This document shows, one piece after another, positions 1-6,635 of a DNA stretch of 10,009 nucleotides (position 1 is its first letter; every line of letters starts with the position of its first letter). Where the stretch lies: assembly GCA_003520545.1 (NCBI GenBank), contig DOUP01000280.1:1-10009 (forward strand), in the 5' to 3' direction. The notes beneath the pieces are model-generated. The model had not been told where the DNA came from. It did not search any database and saw only the letters and a list, made by a program, of their open reading frames with translations. The position numbers and the translations under genes are program-made. The DNA is from Maritimibacter sp. (GTDB lineage Bacteria > Pseudomonadota > Alphaproteobacteria > Rhodobacterales > Rhodobacteraceae).

Positions 1-332
1 TGATCGTCGCGCTGATCCTGACGCTGTCAGGCACCGCCTTCACCGGCTGGCTGATGGCCGACACGACGCGGATCTCGATGTTGCCTGAGATGCCCGCCAT
101 CGTCGCCCCGGCCTTTGCCGATGATGACGAGTATGGCGAATACGGGGAATACGGCGAGGGCGGCGAAGAAATGCTCGAAGAGGTGCATGAAGTGCTCGCC
201 AACCTCCTGTTGGTCCTGATTGCGCTGCACGTCGGCGGCGTGATCCTCGCCTCGGTCCGGCACCGCGAAAACCTGGCCCGCGCCATGTTGACTGGCTCCA
301 AACGTGAACCCGGCCCCGGCGACGTTTCATAG
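1..332 (+). CDS. Cytochrome b561 family protein, C-terminal part (5' end outside window)
   Basis: This is the end of a membrane b-type cytochrome that passes electrons between the quinone pool or a dehydrogenase and periplasmic cytochrome c. The reading frame enters at base 3 and gives 109 visible residues. They begin in a transmembrane helix (about 1-18), pass through an outward-facing loop with an acidic, tyrosine/glycine-rich stretch (about 40-60, including EYGEYGEYGEG), and end in a last helix (about 65-84). Two histidines, H62 (in EEVHE) and H76 (in IALHVGG), sit in the final helix region, where this family places haem ligands. The tail after HREN and the segment AMLTG are typical of bacterial cytochrome b561. 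The family is clear. The physiological partner is unknown because upstream genes are not visible. An intrinsic terminator follows, so it ends its own transcription unit. Confidence 0.85.
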   Translation, partial: IVALILTLSGTAFTGWLMADTTRISMLPEMPAIVAPAFADDDEYGEYGEYGEGGEEMLEEVHEVLANLLLVLIALHVGGVILASVRHRENLARAMLTGSKREPGPGDVS

Positions 333-368
333 TAATCCCCATAGCTGATACGGCCCATCGGTCCAACT

Positions 369-395
369 GCTCCGCCGGTTTCGGCGGGGCTTTTT
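369..395 (+). terminator. Rho-independent terminator after the cytochrome b561 gene
   Basis: Bases 369-377 pair with 382-390 to give a 9-bp GC-rich stem with one G-T wobble, closed by the loop GTTT. A run of five T follows at 391-395. It lies 37 nt after the cytochrome stop codon, so it separates that gene from the PepSY-DUF2271-reductase-ApbE unit. Confidence 0.85.
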
Positions 396-415
396 CGATT
401 CTGGTCCCCACACCG

Positions 416-459
416 CGAACCTGACACGAACCTGACGGAAATTCGTCGCCGATGTCAGG
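416..459 (+). promoter_or_regulatory. Tandem 10-nt repeat, candidate response-regulator binding site
   Basis: The sequence CGAACCTGAC occurs at 416-425 and again at 427-436, giving an 11-bp period, about one helical turn. The reverse complement of its core, GTCAGG, recurs at 454-459. Tandem half-sites with an 11-bp period are the usual layout for OmpR/PhoB-type activators. The site lies between the cytochrome terminator and the PepSY gene, where a promoter is needed. I see no clear -35/-10 pair nearby, which would fit an activator-dependent promoter. The regulator's identity is inference. Confidence 0.45.
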
Positions 460-513
460 AAGGCATCAGACAGGCACCCCAGATTGGGTTCAGATCGAAA
501 AAGGAGAACCCAA

Positions 514-906
514 ATGCTGAAACCGATTCTTGCAATCGCAGCTCTCGCCACCCTGCCTGTGGGACTCGCTCTCGCCGACGATGACGACCGCGCGTTCCGC
601 GGCTCGCTCAAGGACATCGCCCCACGCTCCGAGGTGATGAGCCTCGCCGCCGCGAACGGCTGGTCCGTCGAAGAGATCGAGATGGACGATGGCTACTACG
701 AAGTCGAAGGCCGCACCAAAGAAGGGCGCGAAATCGAGGTGAAGTTGCACCCCGTTACGCTTCAGATCATGGCCCAGGAGTATGAAGACGACGATGATGA
801 CGACGGCTACGGCATGGCAAACAATCCCGCCCCGGCCGGTAGCGCGGAGCCGCCGAAAAACGGCCTGTTCGCCCCCAACGCCGCGCCGCGAGTGCAGGTG
901 AAATAA
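514..906 (+). CDS. Small secreted PepSY-domain protein with acidic tail
   Basis: A 130-residue exported protein. The start is the ATG at 514, which has a strong AAGGAG at 501-506; an in-frame TTG at 484 has no such signal. Residues 1-21 form a Sec signal peptide with probable cleavage after ALA. Residues about 35-87 match a single PepSY-type domain: a helix, then strands around GYYEVEGRTKEGREIEVKLHP. An acidic run follows (about 89-97, EYEDDDDDD), then a proline/alanine-rich tail. Single PepSY domains next to b-type cytochromes and PepSY membrane reductases are common in proteobacteria and probably act as periplasmic redox or regulatory partners; the exact role is not established. It is the first gene of the PepSY-DUF2271-reductase-ApbE unit. 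There are no cysteines, and the mature protein has no histidine apart from H79. Confidence 0.75.
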   Translation: MLKPILAIAALATLPVGLALADDDDRAFRGSLKDIAPRSEVMSLAAANGWSVEEIEMDDGYYEVEGRTKEGREIEVKLHPVTLQIMAQEYEDDDDDDGYGMANNPAPAGSAEPPKNGLFAPNAAPRVQVK

Positions 907-909
907 TCT

Positions 910-938
910 GTCGGCGTGGCGGAAATCGCCGCGCCGAC
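910..938 (+). other. Strong intergenic hairpin between PepSY and DUF2271 genes
   Basis: Bases 910-921 pair with 927-938 in a 12-bp stem with a single G-T wobble (917/931) around the loop GAAAT. It starts 4 nt after the PepSY stop codon. No T-run follows (next bases CGTACG), so it is not a standard intrinsic terminator. It could protect the 3' end of a processed PepSY message or act as a partial stop that lowers expression of downstream genes. Confidence 0.6.
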
Positions 939-983
939 CGTACGAACAAAGGTCACTGACCACAATAAATTGGACCCGAAGAC

Positions 984-1454
984 ATGAAACCGCTTCTTTC
1001 CGCTCTCTCCCTCACCACGGCTCTCACCGCCCCCGGCCTCGCCTTGGCCGAGCCTGTCACCTTCACCACGACGTTGAACAGCTATGGCGGTCAGGGTGCC
1101 TATCTCGCGCTCTACGTCACCGACGACAGTGGCACCTATGTGGGCAGCCTCTGGATGGCCGGGGGTAAATCGAAGTATTACAAACACCTGTCGGAATGGT
1201 ATCGCCTGACCGGCGGCAACTCCGCCGAAGTGAACGGCATCACCGGCGCAAGTGTTGGTTCCGGCCGGACGCTCGAAATCACGCTGGACCTGTCCGATGC
1301 CCTGTTCGATGCGGGCTATACCTTGCATGTCGACGCCTCGGTCGAGGATTTCCGCGATAGCCCCAATGACGTGACCGTGCCACTTACCCGCGAGGGTGCC
1401 GGCCAACCCGTGTCGGGCCGCATGTATGTGTCGAGCCTGACCTACAACATGTAA
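984..1454 (+). CDS. DUF2271 periplasmic protein with a covalent-FMN (flavinylation) motif
   Basis: A 156-residue protein with a Sec signal peptide at 1-22 (cleavage after ALA, no twin arginine) and a DUF2271 body. Segments AYLALYVTDDSGTYVGSLW and KSKYYKHLSEWYR are the beta-strand and aromatic blocks expected in that family. Residues 84-90 read NGITGAS, matching the ApbE acceptor pattern [D/N]-x-x-[S/T]-G-A-[S/T] known from NqrC and RnfG; Ser90 (bases 1251-1253) would carry FMN by phosphodiester linkage. DUF2271 was reported as an ApbE-modified domain in genome-mining work on flavinylation, as I recall it. The protein would therefore be a soluble periplasmic one-flavin electron carrier. An ApbE gene and a membrane reductase lie in the same operon. 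The Shine-Dalgarno is weak. Its redox partner is inferred from context only. Confidence 0.82.
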   Translation: MKPLLSALSLTTALTAPGLALAEPVTFTTTLNSYGGQGAYLALYVTDDSGTYVGSLWMAGGKSKYYKHLSEWYRLTGGNSAEVNGITGASVGSGRTLEITLDLSDALFDAGYTLHVDASVEDFRDSPNDVTVPLTREGAGQPVSGRMYVSSLTYNM

Positions 1455-1466
1455 GGGGCTGGCGCG

Positions 1467-3674
1467 ATGTTTCGAACGATCCACCGCTGGCCCGGCCTTC
1501 TGGCCATGGCTCTGCTCGTCCTCCTCGGCCTGAGCGGCGCGGTCCTGGCGGTCTTTCCGGCTGCCGAGAGCATAAACGTCCCGCGTGCCGAGGCCGGGCT
1601 GAGCGTGGCCGAATTGACCGACCGCGTGCGAAGCCAGATCCCCGGCGTCGAACAGATCAAACGTGCGCCTTCGGGGAAAATCACCGCCTATTGGTTCGAG
1701 GACAACGTCTTTGGCTCGGCGGTGATCGACCCGACGACGGGGGCTGCGGTGGCCTCTGCGGACCCCAACCCCGTCGAACGGTGGTTCGTAAACCTGCACC
1801 GTTCGCTGTTTCTTGGCGATACGGGCCGGATCGCAATGGCGGTCGCTGCCGCAGTGATGCTGGTTCTATCGCTCTCGGGTATCATGCTCGTCGCGAACCG
1901 TGTGGGCGGGCTGCGCCAGTGGTTCCGCCCCCTGCGCGGACCGCTCGCTGGACGCCTGCACACCGAAATCACGCGTGTCGCCGTCGCAGGGTTCCTCCTG
2001 TCCTCGGCCACGGCGCTGTGGATGACGGCCTCGACCTTCGACATGTTGCCAGACGGCGAACCCATGGCCCCCTACCCGACAGAAGTCAGCGGCGAGATGG
2101 GCGCGGACCCCGCCACCATGCCGCTTCTTCAACGCACGGCGGCGAGCGAGCTGCGCGAATTCACCTTTCCTTACGCTGGCGACGCCACCGATACCTATAC
2201 GCTCGTCACCGACGCAGGCACCGGGACCATCGACCGGGGCACCGGCGAGATGCTGACCTGGGCCGACATGTCAGGGTGGGAGCGGGTGTCCGAGACCATC
2301 TACATGCTCCACACCGGGCAAGGCGCTTGGGTCGTTGGCGTGGTCCTTGGGCTAATGGCGCTGGGCATCCCCGCGCTGGCCTTCACCGGCGTTGTCGTCT
2401 GGATCTCCCGCCGACGCGCGCGCCCGAGGCTTCCGGGAAACAAACCAGCAGCGCAAGCCGACACGATCGTCCTCGTCGGTTCGGAAAGCGGCAGCACGTG
2501 GGGGTTTGCGCGCACCCTGATGGAGGCGCTTCACGGCAACGGGCATTCGGTCCATACAGCCGCGATGGCGAACTTCGATCCGAGCCGGCACCCCAAAGCC
2601 GAACGTCTGATCATACTCGCCGCGACCTATGGCGACGGCGATGCCCCGGCCTCCGCCAAAGGGTTTCTGGAACGGCTCGACACGCTGACCGATGCGCTCC
2701 CCCTTCCCACCGCCGTCCTCGGCTTTGGCGAACGTGTGTTCCCGCAGTTCTGCGCCTATGCGCGCACAGTCGAAAGCCGGCTCAAGGAGGCAGGCGTTCC
2801 GATCCTTGTCCCGATGGATACAGTCGACGGACAGTCGCCGCAGGATTTCGCCCGCTGGGGGCTGACCCTTGGCAAGGCTCTGGATGAAGAGCTGTCGTTG
2901 GTCCATGTGCCGGACCGCCCTGAGACGCACGCGCTCACTCTCGTATCGCGCCGGGACTACGGCGCCGAAGTGCAGGCGCCGACCGCGATCCTGCGGTTCA
3001 AGGCTCCTCGCCCGACGCTGATGTGCCGGTTGAACGGCACCGGATTCACGCGATTCAAGGCGGGTGACCTGCTTGGAATCCTGCCCGAAGGATCGGACCT
3101 GCCGCGCTACTACTCGTTGGCCTCGGGCGCCAGGGACGGTTTCATCGAGATCGTCGTCAAAAAGCAGCCCGGTGGTCTGGCCTCGGGGCAGTTGATGGCG
3201 CTTGAACCCGGCGACCTGGTCGAAAGCTTCCTGCGCCGCAACCCGGCCTTCCACCTCGCGCGCGGCAAGAGCCCCCTGATCCTGATCGGCGCTGGCACGG
3301 GCATCGGACCGCTCGCCGGATTCATCCGCGCGAACAAAGCGAAACGCCCTGTGACGCTGGTGTTTGGGATGCGCGATCCGGGGAGTGATTTTCTCTATCA
3401 AACCGACCTTGAACAATGGGAGACCGATGGCAACCTGGACCACCTCGTCACCGCTGTCTCACGGTGCGCAAAGCCCCGCTACGTGCAGGACGCCCTGCGC
3501 GACGAGGCCGAGTGGCTGGTCTCCACGCTGCAAAACGGTGCCCGGATCATGGTCTGCGGCGGGCGCGAGATGGCTCATGGCGTCACCGACGCGCTGGCCG
3601 ATATTTTGATCCCGACGGGCCTGAGCCCGGCCGAACTGAAAGCGGAAGGACGCTATGTCGAAGACGTCTATTGA
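1467..3674 (+). CDS. PepSY membrane haem protein fused to CysJ-like NADPH/FAD/FMN reductase
   Basis: A 735-residue fusion that should carry electrons from cytoplasmic NADPH to the periplasm. The N-terminal half has four helices (about 11-30, 121-143, 170-190, 285-313) and two periplasmic segments (about 31-110 PepSY; 191-280). H6 and H165 lie at the cytoplasmic edge of the bundle and H111 and H282 at the periplasmic edge, which suggests two stacked bis-His haems. The C-terminal half is cytoplasmic: a flavodoxin domain (333-470, FMN loop GSESGSTWGFA at 338-348, ATYGDGDAP at 386-394), an FAD domain (RYYSLAS 547-553) and an NADPH domain (GAGTGIGPL 608-616, SR at 665-666, VCGG 696-699). The end GRYVEDVY mirrors the CysJ C-terminus with its FAD-stacking tyrosine. 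AAGGGG at 1453-1458 overlaps the stop codon of the DUF2271 gene. No siroheme sulfite reductase is nearby, so sulfite reduction is unlikely. Confidence 0.88.
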   Translation: MFRTIHRWPGLLAMALLVLLGLSGAVLAVFPAAESINVPRAEAGLSVAELTDRVRSQIPGVEQIKRAPSGKITAYWFEDNVFGSAVIDPTTGAAVASADPNPVERWFVNLHRSLFLGDTGRIAMAVAAAVMLVLSLSGIMLVANRVGGLRQWFRPLRGPLAGRLHTEITRVAVAGFLLSSATALWMTASTFDMLPDGEPMAPYPTEVSGEMGADPATMPLLQRTAASELREFTFPYAGDATDTYTLVTDAGTGTIDRGTGEMLTWADMSGWERVSETIYMLHTGQGAWVVGVVLGLMALGIPALAFTGVVVWISRRRARPRLPGNKPAAQADTIVLVGSESGSTWGFARTLMEALHGNGHSVHTAAMANFDPSRHPKAERLIILAATYGDGDAPASAKGFLERLDTLTDALPLPTAVLGFGERVFPQFCAYARTVESRLKEAGVPILVPMDTVDGQSPQDFARWGLTLGKALDEELSLVHVPDRPETHALTLVSRRDYGAEVQAPTAILRFKAPRPTLMCRLNGTGFTRFKAGDLLGILPEGSDLPRYYSLASGARDGFIEIVVKKQPGGLASGQLMALEPGDLVESFLRRNPAFHLARGKSPLILIGAGTGIGPLAGFIRANKAKRPVTLVFGMRDPGSDFLYQTDLEQWETDGNLDHLVTAVSRCAKPRYVQDALRDEAEWLVSTLQNGARIMVCGGREMAHGVTDALADILIPTGLSPAELKAEGRYVEDVY

Positions 3675-4614
3675 CCCCACCCGCCATGCCTTGAATGGCC
3701 CCACGATGGGCACCCGTTGGTCGGCGTTGTTCTTTGCCGAGGAGATCGACGAAACCGCTCTCACCGCCGCGTTGCAGATCGTCGTGAACCAGATCGACGA
3801 CCAGATGTCGACGTGGAACCCTGACAGCGACTTGATGCGTTTCAATGCGGCACCGATTGGAACCTGGGTCGACCTTCCAGCGCATTTGTTGAAGGTCATG
3901 ACCCTTGGTCTGGAGATAGGCCGCGCGTCCGGTGGGGCGTTCGACATTACCTTGGGGGCACCGGTGAAGGCTTGGGGGTTTGGCCCCGATGCCGCGCAGG
4001 AGACCGATATTCGCGCGGCGATGGAGGGGACGAAAGTGCGCGCGCAGGACGCGCTGGAGATCGACCTTACGCAGGGCCGCGCCCGCAAACATGCCGATGT
4101 GGCGGTGGACCTGAACGGGATTGCGAAGGGATACGGCGTGGACCGTCTGGCCGAAACATTGGTCGACGTCGGCATCTCCGATGCGCTCGTCGGGATCGAC
4201 GGCGAAATGCGCAGCATGGGAACGCGCCCCGATGGCACGCCTTGGACCATTGCCATCGAAGCCCCCGACCATGATCGCCGCGCACCGCATTCCGTGCTGG
4301 CACTGGAGGACGGTGCAGTCGCCACGTCGGGCGACTATCGCCACTGGGTCGAGGTGCAGGGCCGTCGCCTGTCGCACACCATGCACCCAAAACTCCGCGC
4401 GCCCATGGCAAACGGTCCTGCCTCGGTCACGGTCGTCGCCCCAACCTGTGCCGAAGCTGATGCCTGGGCCACCGCGATCATGGTGCTGGGCATCGACGCT
4501 GGCTTCGTGCTCGCGGGCGGACAGGGGTTGAATGTTCTTGTGCTTGAACGCGGTGAAGGGGCGGAGATTCTGTCGCATGGGACTGGGCCGCTGTTCGGCT
4601 TGGAACCCGCATGA
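3655..4614 (+). CDS. apbE: ApbE-type FAD:protein FMN transferase without signal peptide
   Basis: A 319-residue enzyme that splits FAD and attaches FMN to Ser/Thr of target proteins, using Mg2+. Family blocks appear in order: TMGTRW (17-22), QMSTWNPDSDLMRFN (50-64), GGAFDITLGAPVKAWGFG (93-110), DLNGIAKGYGVD (152-163), GIDGE (180-184), SGDYRHW (225-231) and ADAWATA (268-274, with the metal-site Asp and Thr). The start overlaps the reductase gene by 20 bp and has GGAAGGA at 3644-3650. An in-frame stop at 3637-3639 rules out a longer N-terminus, so no signal peptide or lipobox exists and the enzyme should be cytoplasmic. The usual block SH-x-x-DP-x-TG reads SHTMHPKLRAPM here (240-251), losing the Asp and Gly. 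Family assignment is firm. Activity and cellular location relative to the exported DUF2271 protein are uncertain. Confidence 0.9.
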   Translation: MSKTSIDPTRHALNGPTMGTRWSALFFAEEIDETALTAALQIVVNQIDDQMSTWNPDSDLMRFNAAPIGTWVDLPAHLLKVMTLGLEIGRASGGAFDITLGAPVKAWGFGPDAAQETDIRAAMEGTKVRAQDALEIDLTQGRARKHADVAVDLNGIAKGYGVDRLAETLVDVGISDALVGIDGEMRSMGTRPDGTPWTIAIEAPDHDRRAPHSVLALEDGAVATSGDYRHWVEVQGRRLSHTMHPKLRAPMANGPASVTVVAPTCAEADAWATAIMVLGIDAGFVLAGGQGLNVLVLERGEGAEILSHGTGPLFGLEPA

Positions 4615-5064
4615 TCACGGCCGGGAAAACACGGTCTTGAGCAGGCTCTGCAACGACCACCAGCCGCCGCCACGCGCACCTCGAAGACTTCGCACCATGG
4701 GAGTATTACCGACGATCAAAGAAGGACCGAGTTGGCAACGGACTCTCTGATTGAATGAGCACAAACCGGGGAGCAGATCGCTCTCTGTGACCTTTTATCA
4801 GGTGGTCCTCTTGGCCGAGCAAAAAGTATCGCGTTGATTGGGCATGATTACGGCTGAACGACCGAGGAAACGAGCACCGCTCTTGGCATTCAGAGCGTCA
4901 AATTGCGGTACCAACCGAGAGACGGCAGAGAATTCTGCCAAATCCATCACAAACGACAAGAGCGCTCAACAAGATTCGAAGGCAGAAATCAACTCAAGCA
5001 CGTACAGCTCTTTGGACCAAGCCGTGCTGTATTTTCCGTCATGATATCAGTTAGTTGAGAAAAG
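4615..5064. other. 450-bp gene-free region of lower G+C beside the tRNA 3' end
   Basis: No convincing gene, terminator or complete mobile element is visible. A hand count over 4681-5064 gives about 50% G+C, against roughly 60-70% in neighbouring genes. The + strand frame at 4838-5044 is rich in Ser, Asn and Lys, has no start signal and resembles no family I know. The region lies between convergent ApbE and tRNA-Arg genes. It may be a decayed insertion next to a tRNA, but I found no second copy of the tRNA 3' end and no integrase fragment. Confidence 0.5.
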
Positions 5065-5141
5065 TGGCGCTCTGGGGAGGATTCGAACCCCCGACCCCCT
5101 GATTCGTAGTCAGGTACTCTATCCAGCTGAGCTACCAGAGC
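5065..5141 (-). tRNA. tRNA-Arg (anticodon ACG)
   Basis: A complete 77-nt cloverleaf read on the minus strand. The acceptor stem GCTCTGG/CCAGAGC (5135-5141 with 5069-5075) is followed by discriminator G and an encoded CCA (5065-5067). The D-arm begins TAGCTCAGCTGG. The anticodon stem CCTGA/TCAGG encloses the loop CTACGAA with anticodon ACG (plus-strand CGT at 5105-5107). The T-arm loop is TTCGAAT. Its A34 is expected to become inosine and read CGU, CGC and CGA. It lies 55 nt beyond the histidine kinase stop codon but has its own candidate promoter. Confidence 0.97.
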
Positions 5142-5153
5142 GCGGTAGGCGGC

Positions 5154-5182
5154 GATGTAACTTTCCTCGGAGGGCATTGCAA
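5154..5182 (-). promoter_or_regulatory. Candidate sigma-70 promoter for tRNA-Arg
   Basis: On the minus strand, TTGCAA (plus coordinates 5177-5182) and TACATC (5154-5159) are separated by 17 nt. The mature tRNA begins 12 nt after the -10, leaving a very short 5' leader, as is usual for a tRNA promoter. It lies between the histidine kinase stop codon and the tRNA. Confidence 0.55.
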
Positions 5183-5196
5183 GGGGCAAATCGGAA

Positions 5197-6618
5197 TTAT
5201 TCGGCGGCTTCCGGTTCCGACGTGCGCTCCGTCAGGGTTTCCAGCCCGCGCGGCAGGTGGATCGCGAATATCGTGCCGTCCGGCCCGGTGCGTTCGAGCT
5301 CCAGGCGTCCCCCGTGGTTTTTCACCAGTTCCGATGCGATGGCGAGACCAAGGCCGGAGCCGTTCTTTCGGCCGGAGGTTGCGAATGGCTGGAACAGGAT
5401 CTCCTGGACCTTCTTCGGCAGGCCCGGCCCGGTGTCCTGCACGCGAATGGTCCATTCCTCGTTCGTCTCTTCGCCGGCGACGAGGATTTCACCCCCATTC
5501 GAGGTCGACTGGAGCGCTTGGCGGGCATTGCGCACGAGGTTGCGCAGCACGCGGTAAAGCTGTTCCTGGTCGGCGCGCACCAGCAGGTTTGCCGGAATGT
5601 CTTCGCCGTAGCTGATATCGTCTTCTCCGGCGGCGAGGCGTTCGCTTTCCACCACGTCCGAGACGACCTCGGCCAAGGGAAACCGGGTGAGACGCGGGGC
5701 AGGTTCCTCGGCGCGACCGAAAGCCAGCGTGGCTTCGCACAGGTTCACGGCGCGGCTGATCGAGCCCATCAGTTTCGGCACCGCGCGTTGAACGCCCGGT
5801 TCTTCGCTCATCTCGACCCGGTCGGCGAAAAGTTGTGCCGTGGTCAAAATGTTGCGCAGATCATGACTGATCCGCGCCACGGCACCTCCGAGCGCGGCGA
5901 GACGTTCGCGTTGCTTCAAGGCTTGGGAGAGCTGTTCCTGAAGGTCGTGCAGCGCCTCTTCGGCCTCGCGCAATTCGAGCACGTTGGAACTTGGTGCGAT
6001 GATCTGACGGGCGTCATCGGGCGCGGATGCGTAGCCCTTCATGTTGTCGACCACCTTGCGGATGGGACGGACCATCAGCGCCTGCACGGCCAGGTAGAGA
6101 AGGACGCCGGTGATGGCGGAGATCACGGCGGACAGAAGCAGGATTCTAATGCCGTAGTCGAACATCGCCATGCGCAACTTCTCGGTGTTCATGGTGACTT
6201 CAATCACCAACCCGCCTTCGCGCACCGGATCGCCGATCACCCGGATCACCTCCGGTTCGGGCCGCATCAGCAGTGCCAGCGCATCGCGCATCAGAGTGAC
6301 GGCCGAGGCATCGCGCAGATCGAAGCTGGCGGCCACCGCTGACGGCACCGGCGAGGACAACATGAGCTCCCGCGCCTCATCCCGTCGCAAAACCACGTTG
6401 TAGACCTCGGCATTCTCCAACAGTTCGCGTTCGAGCTCCGGCGCTATCATGTCATCGGCCAGAAGCGCAAGTGACGCGATCTGCGCACGCTCCAGCCGGG
6501 AGGCGAGATAATCTTCGCGAAACCGGGCAACAGAGGGGACAAAAATGAGCACTTCCGCCAGCATGACGAATGCGGCGGTCAGGATAAGAAACCGGCCGGA
6601 TAGCGAGTTCAAAAACAT
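5197..6618 (-). CDS. Membrane sensor histidine kinase
   Basis: A 473-residue two-component sensor. TM1 is about residues 9-30, an extracytoplasmic sensory segment runs from 31 to about 156, TM2 is about 157-180, and a HAMP-like linker with a coiled coil follows (about 181-240). The phosphoacceptor block is ISHDLRNILTT with His252. The ATPase domain carries an N-box (RNLVRNARQAL, 359-369), G1 DTGPGL (395-400) and G2 GSGLGLA (420-426). The start ATG has AGAGGGA just upstream, in the 17-nt gap after the flavoprotein gene, so the two are co-transcribed. No response regulator lies in the window, so the partner and signal are unknown. The sensory segment has no motif I recognise; it is unusually hydrophobic and acidic and has no cysteines. 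Confidence 0.92.
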   Translation of the reverse strand: MFLNSLSGRFLILTAAFVMLAEVLIFVPSVARFREDYLASRLERAQIASLALLADDMIAPELERELLENAEVYNVVLRRDEARELMLSSPVPSAVAASFDLRDASAVTLMRDALALLMRPEPEVIRVIGDPVREGGLVIEVTMNTEKLRMAMFDYGIRILLLSAVISAITGVLLYLAVQALMVRPIRKVVDNMKGYASAPDDARQIIAPSSNVLELREAEEALHDLQEQLSQALKQRERLAALGGAVARISHDLRNILTTAQLFADRVEMSEEPGVQRAVPKLMGSISRAVNLCEATLAFGRAEEPAPRLTRFPLAEVVSDVVESERLAAGEDDISYGEDIPANLLVRADQEQLYRVLRNLVRNARQALQSTSNGGEILVAGEETNEEWTIRVQDTGPGLPKKVQEILFQPFATSGRKNGSGLGLAIASELVKNHGGRLELERTGPDGTIFAIHLPRGLETLTERTSEPEAAE

Positions 6619-6635
6619 CTATCCCTCTTGCGCGC

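Noticed and set aside
807..1799. 330-codon minus-strand frame across DUF2271 and the intergenic hairpin
   Set aside because: Spans two supported genes on the other strand and resembles nothing.
1691..2887. 398-codon + strand frame overlapping the membrane reductase
   Set aside because: Arg/His-rich shadow frame; no start signal and no domain.
2352..3443. 363-codon minus-strand frame inside the membrane reductase
   Set aside because: Low-complexity basic protein without motifs; the plus-strand frame has FMN, FAD and NADPH motifs throughout.
1467..3674. Sulfite reductase flavoprotein CysJ
   Set aside because: The reductase half is CysJ-like, but it is fused to a PepSY membrane domain and has no CysI gene nearby.
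4765..4790. Possible terminator after ApbE (GGAGC/GCTCT near 4770-4785)
   Set aside because: The stem is only 4-5 bp and lies more than 150 nt after the gene with no adjacent T-run.
4838..5044. 68-codon frame in the gene-free region
   Set aside because: No Shine-Dalgarno, odd composition, no family; kept only as part of the gene-free region.
5257..6342. 361-codon open frame on the + strand opposite the histidine kinase
   Set aside because: Its protein is His/Gly/Arg-rich with no recognisable domain; the minus-strand frame carries all kinase motifs. It is an artefact of high third-position G+C.
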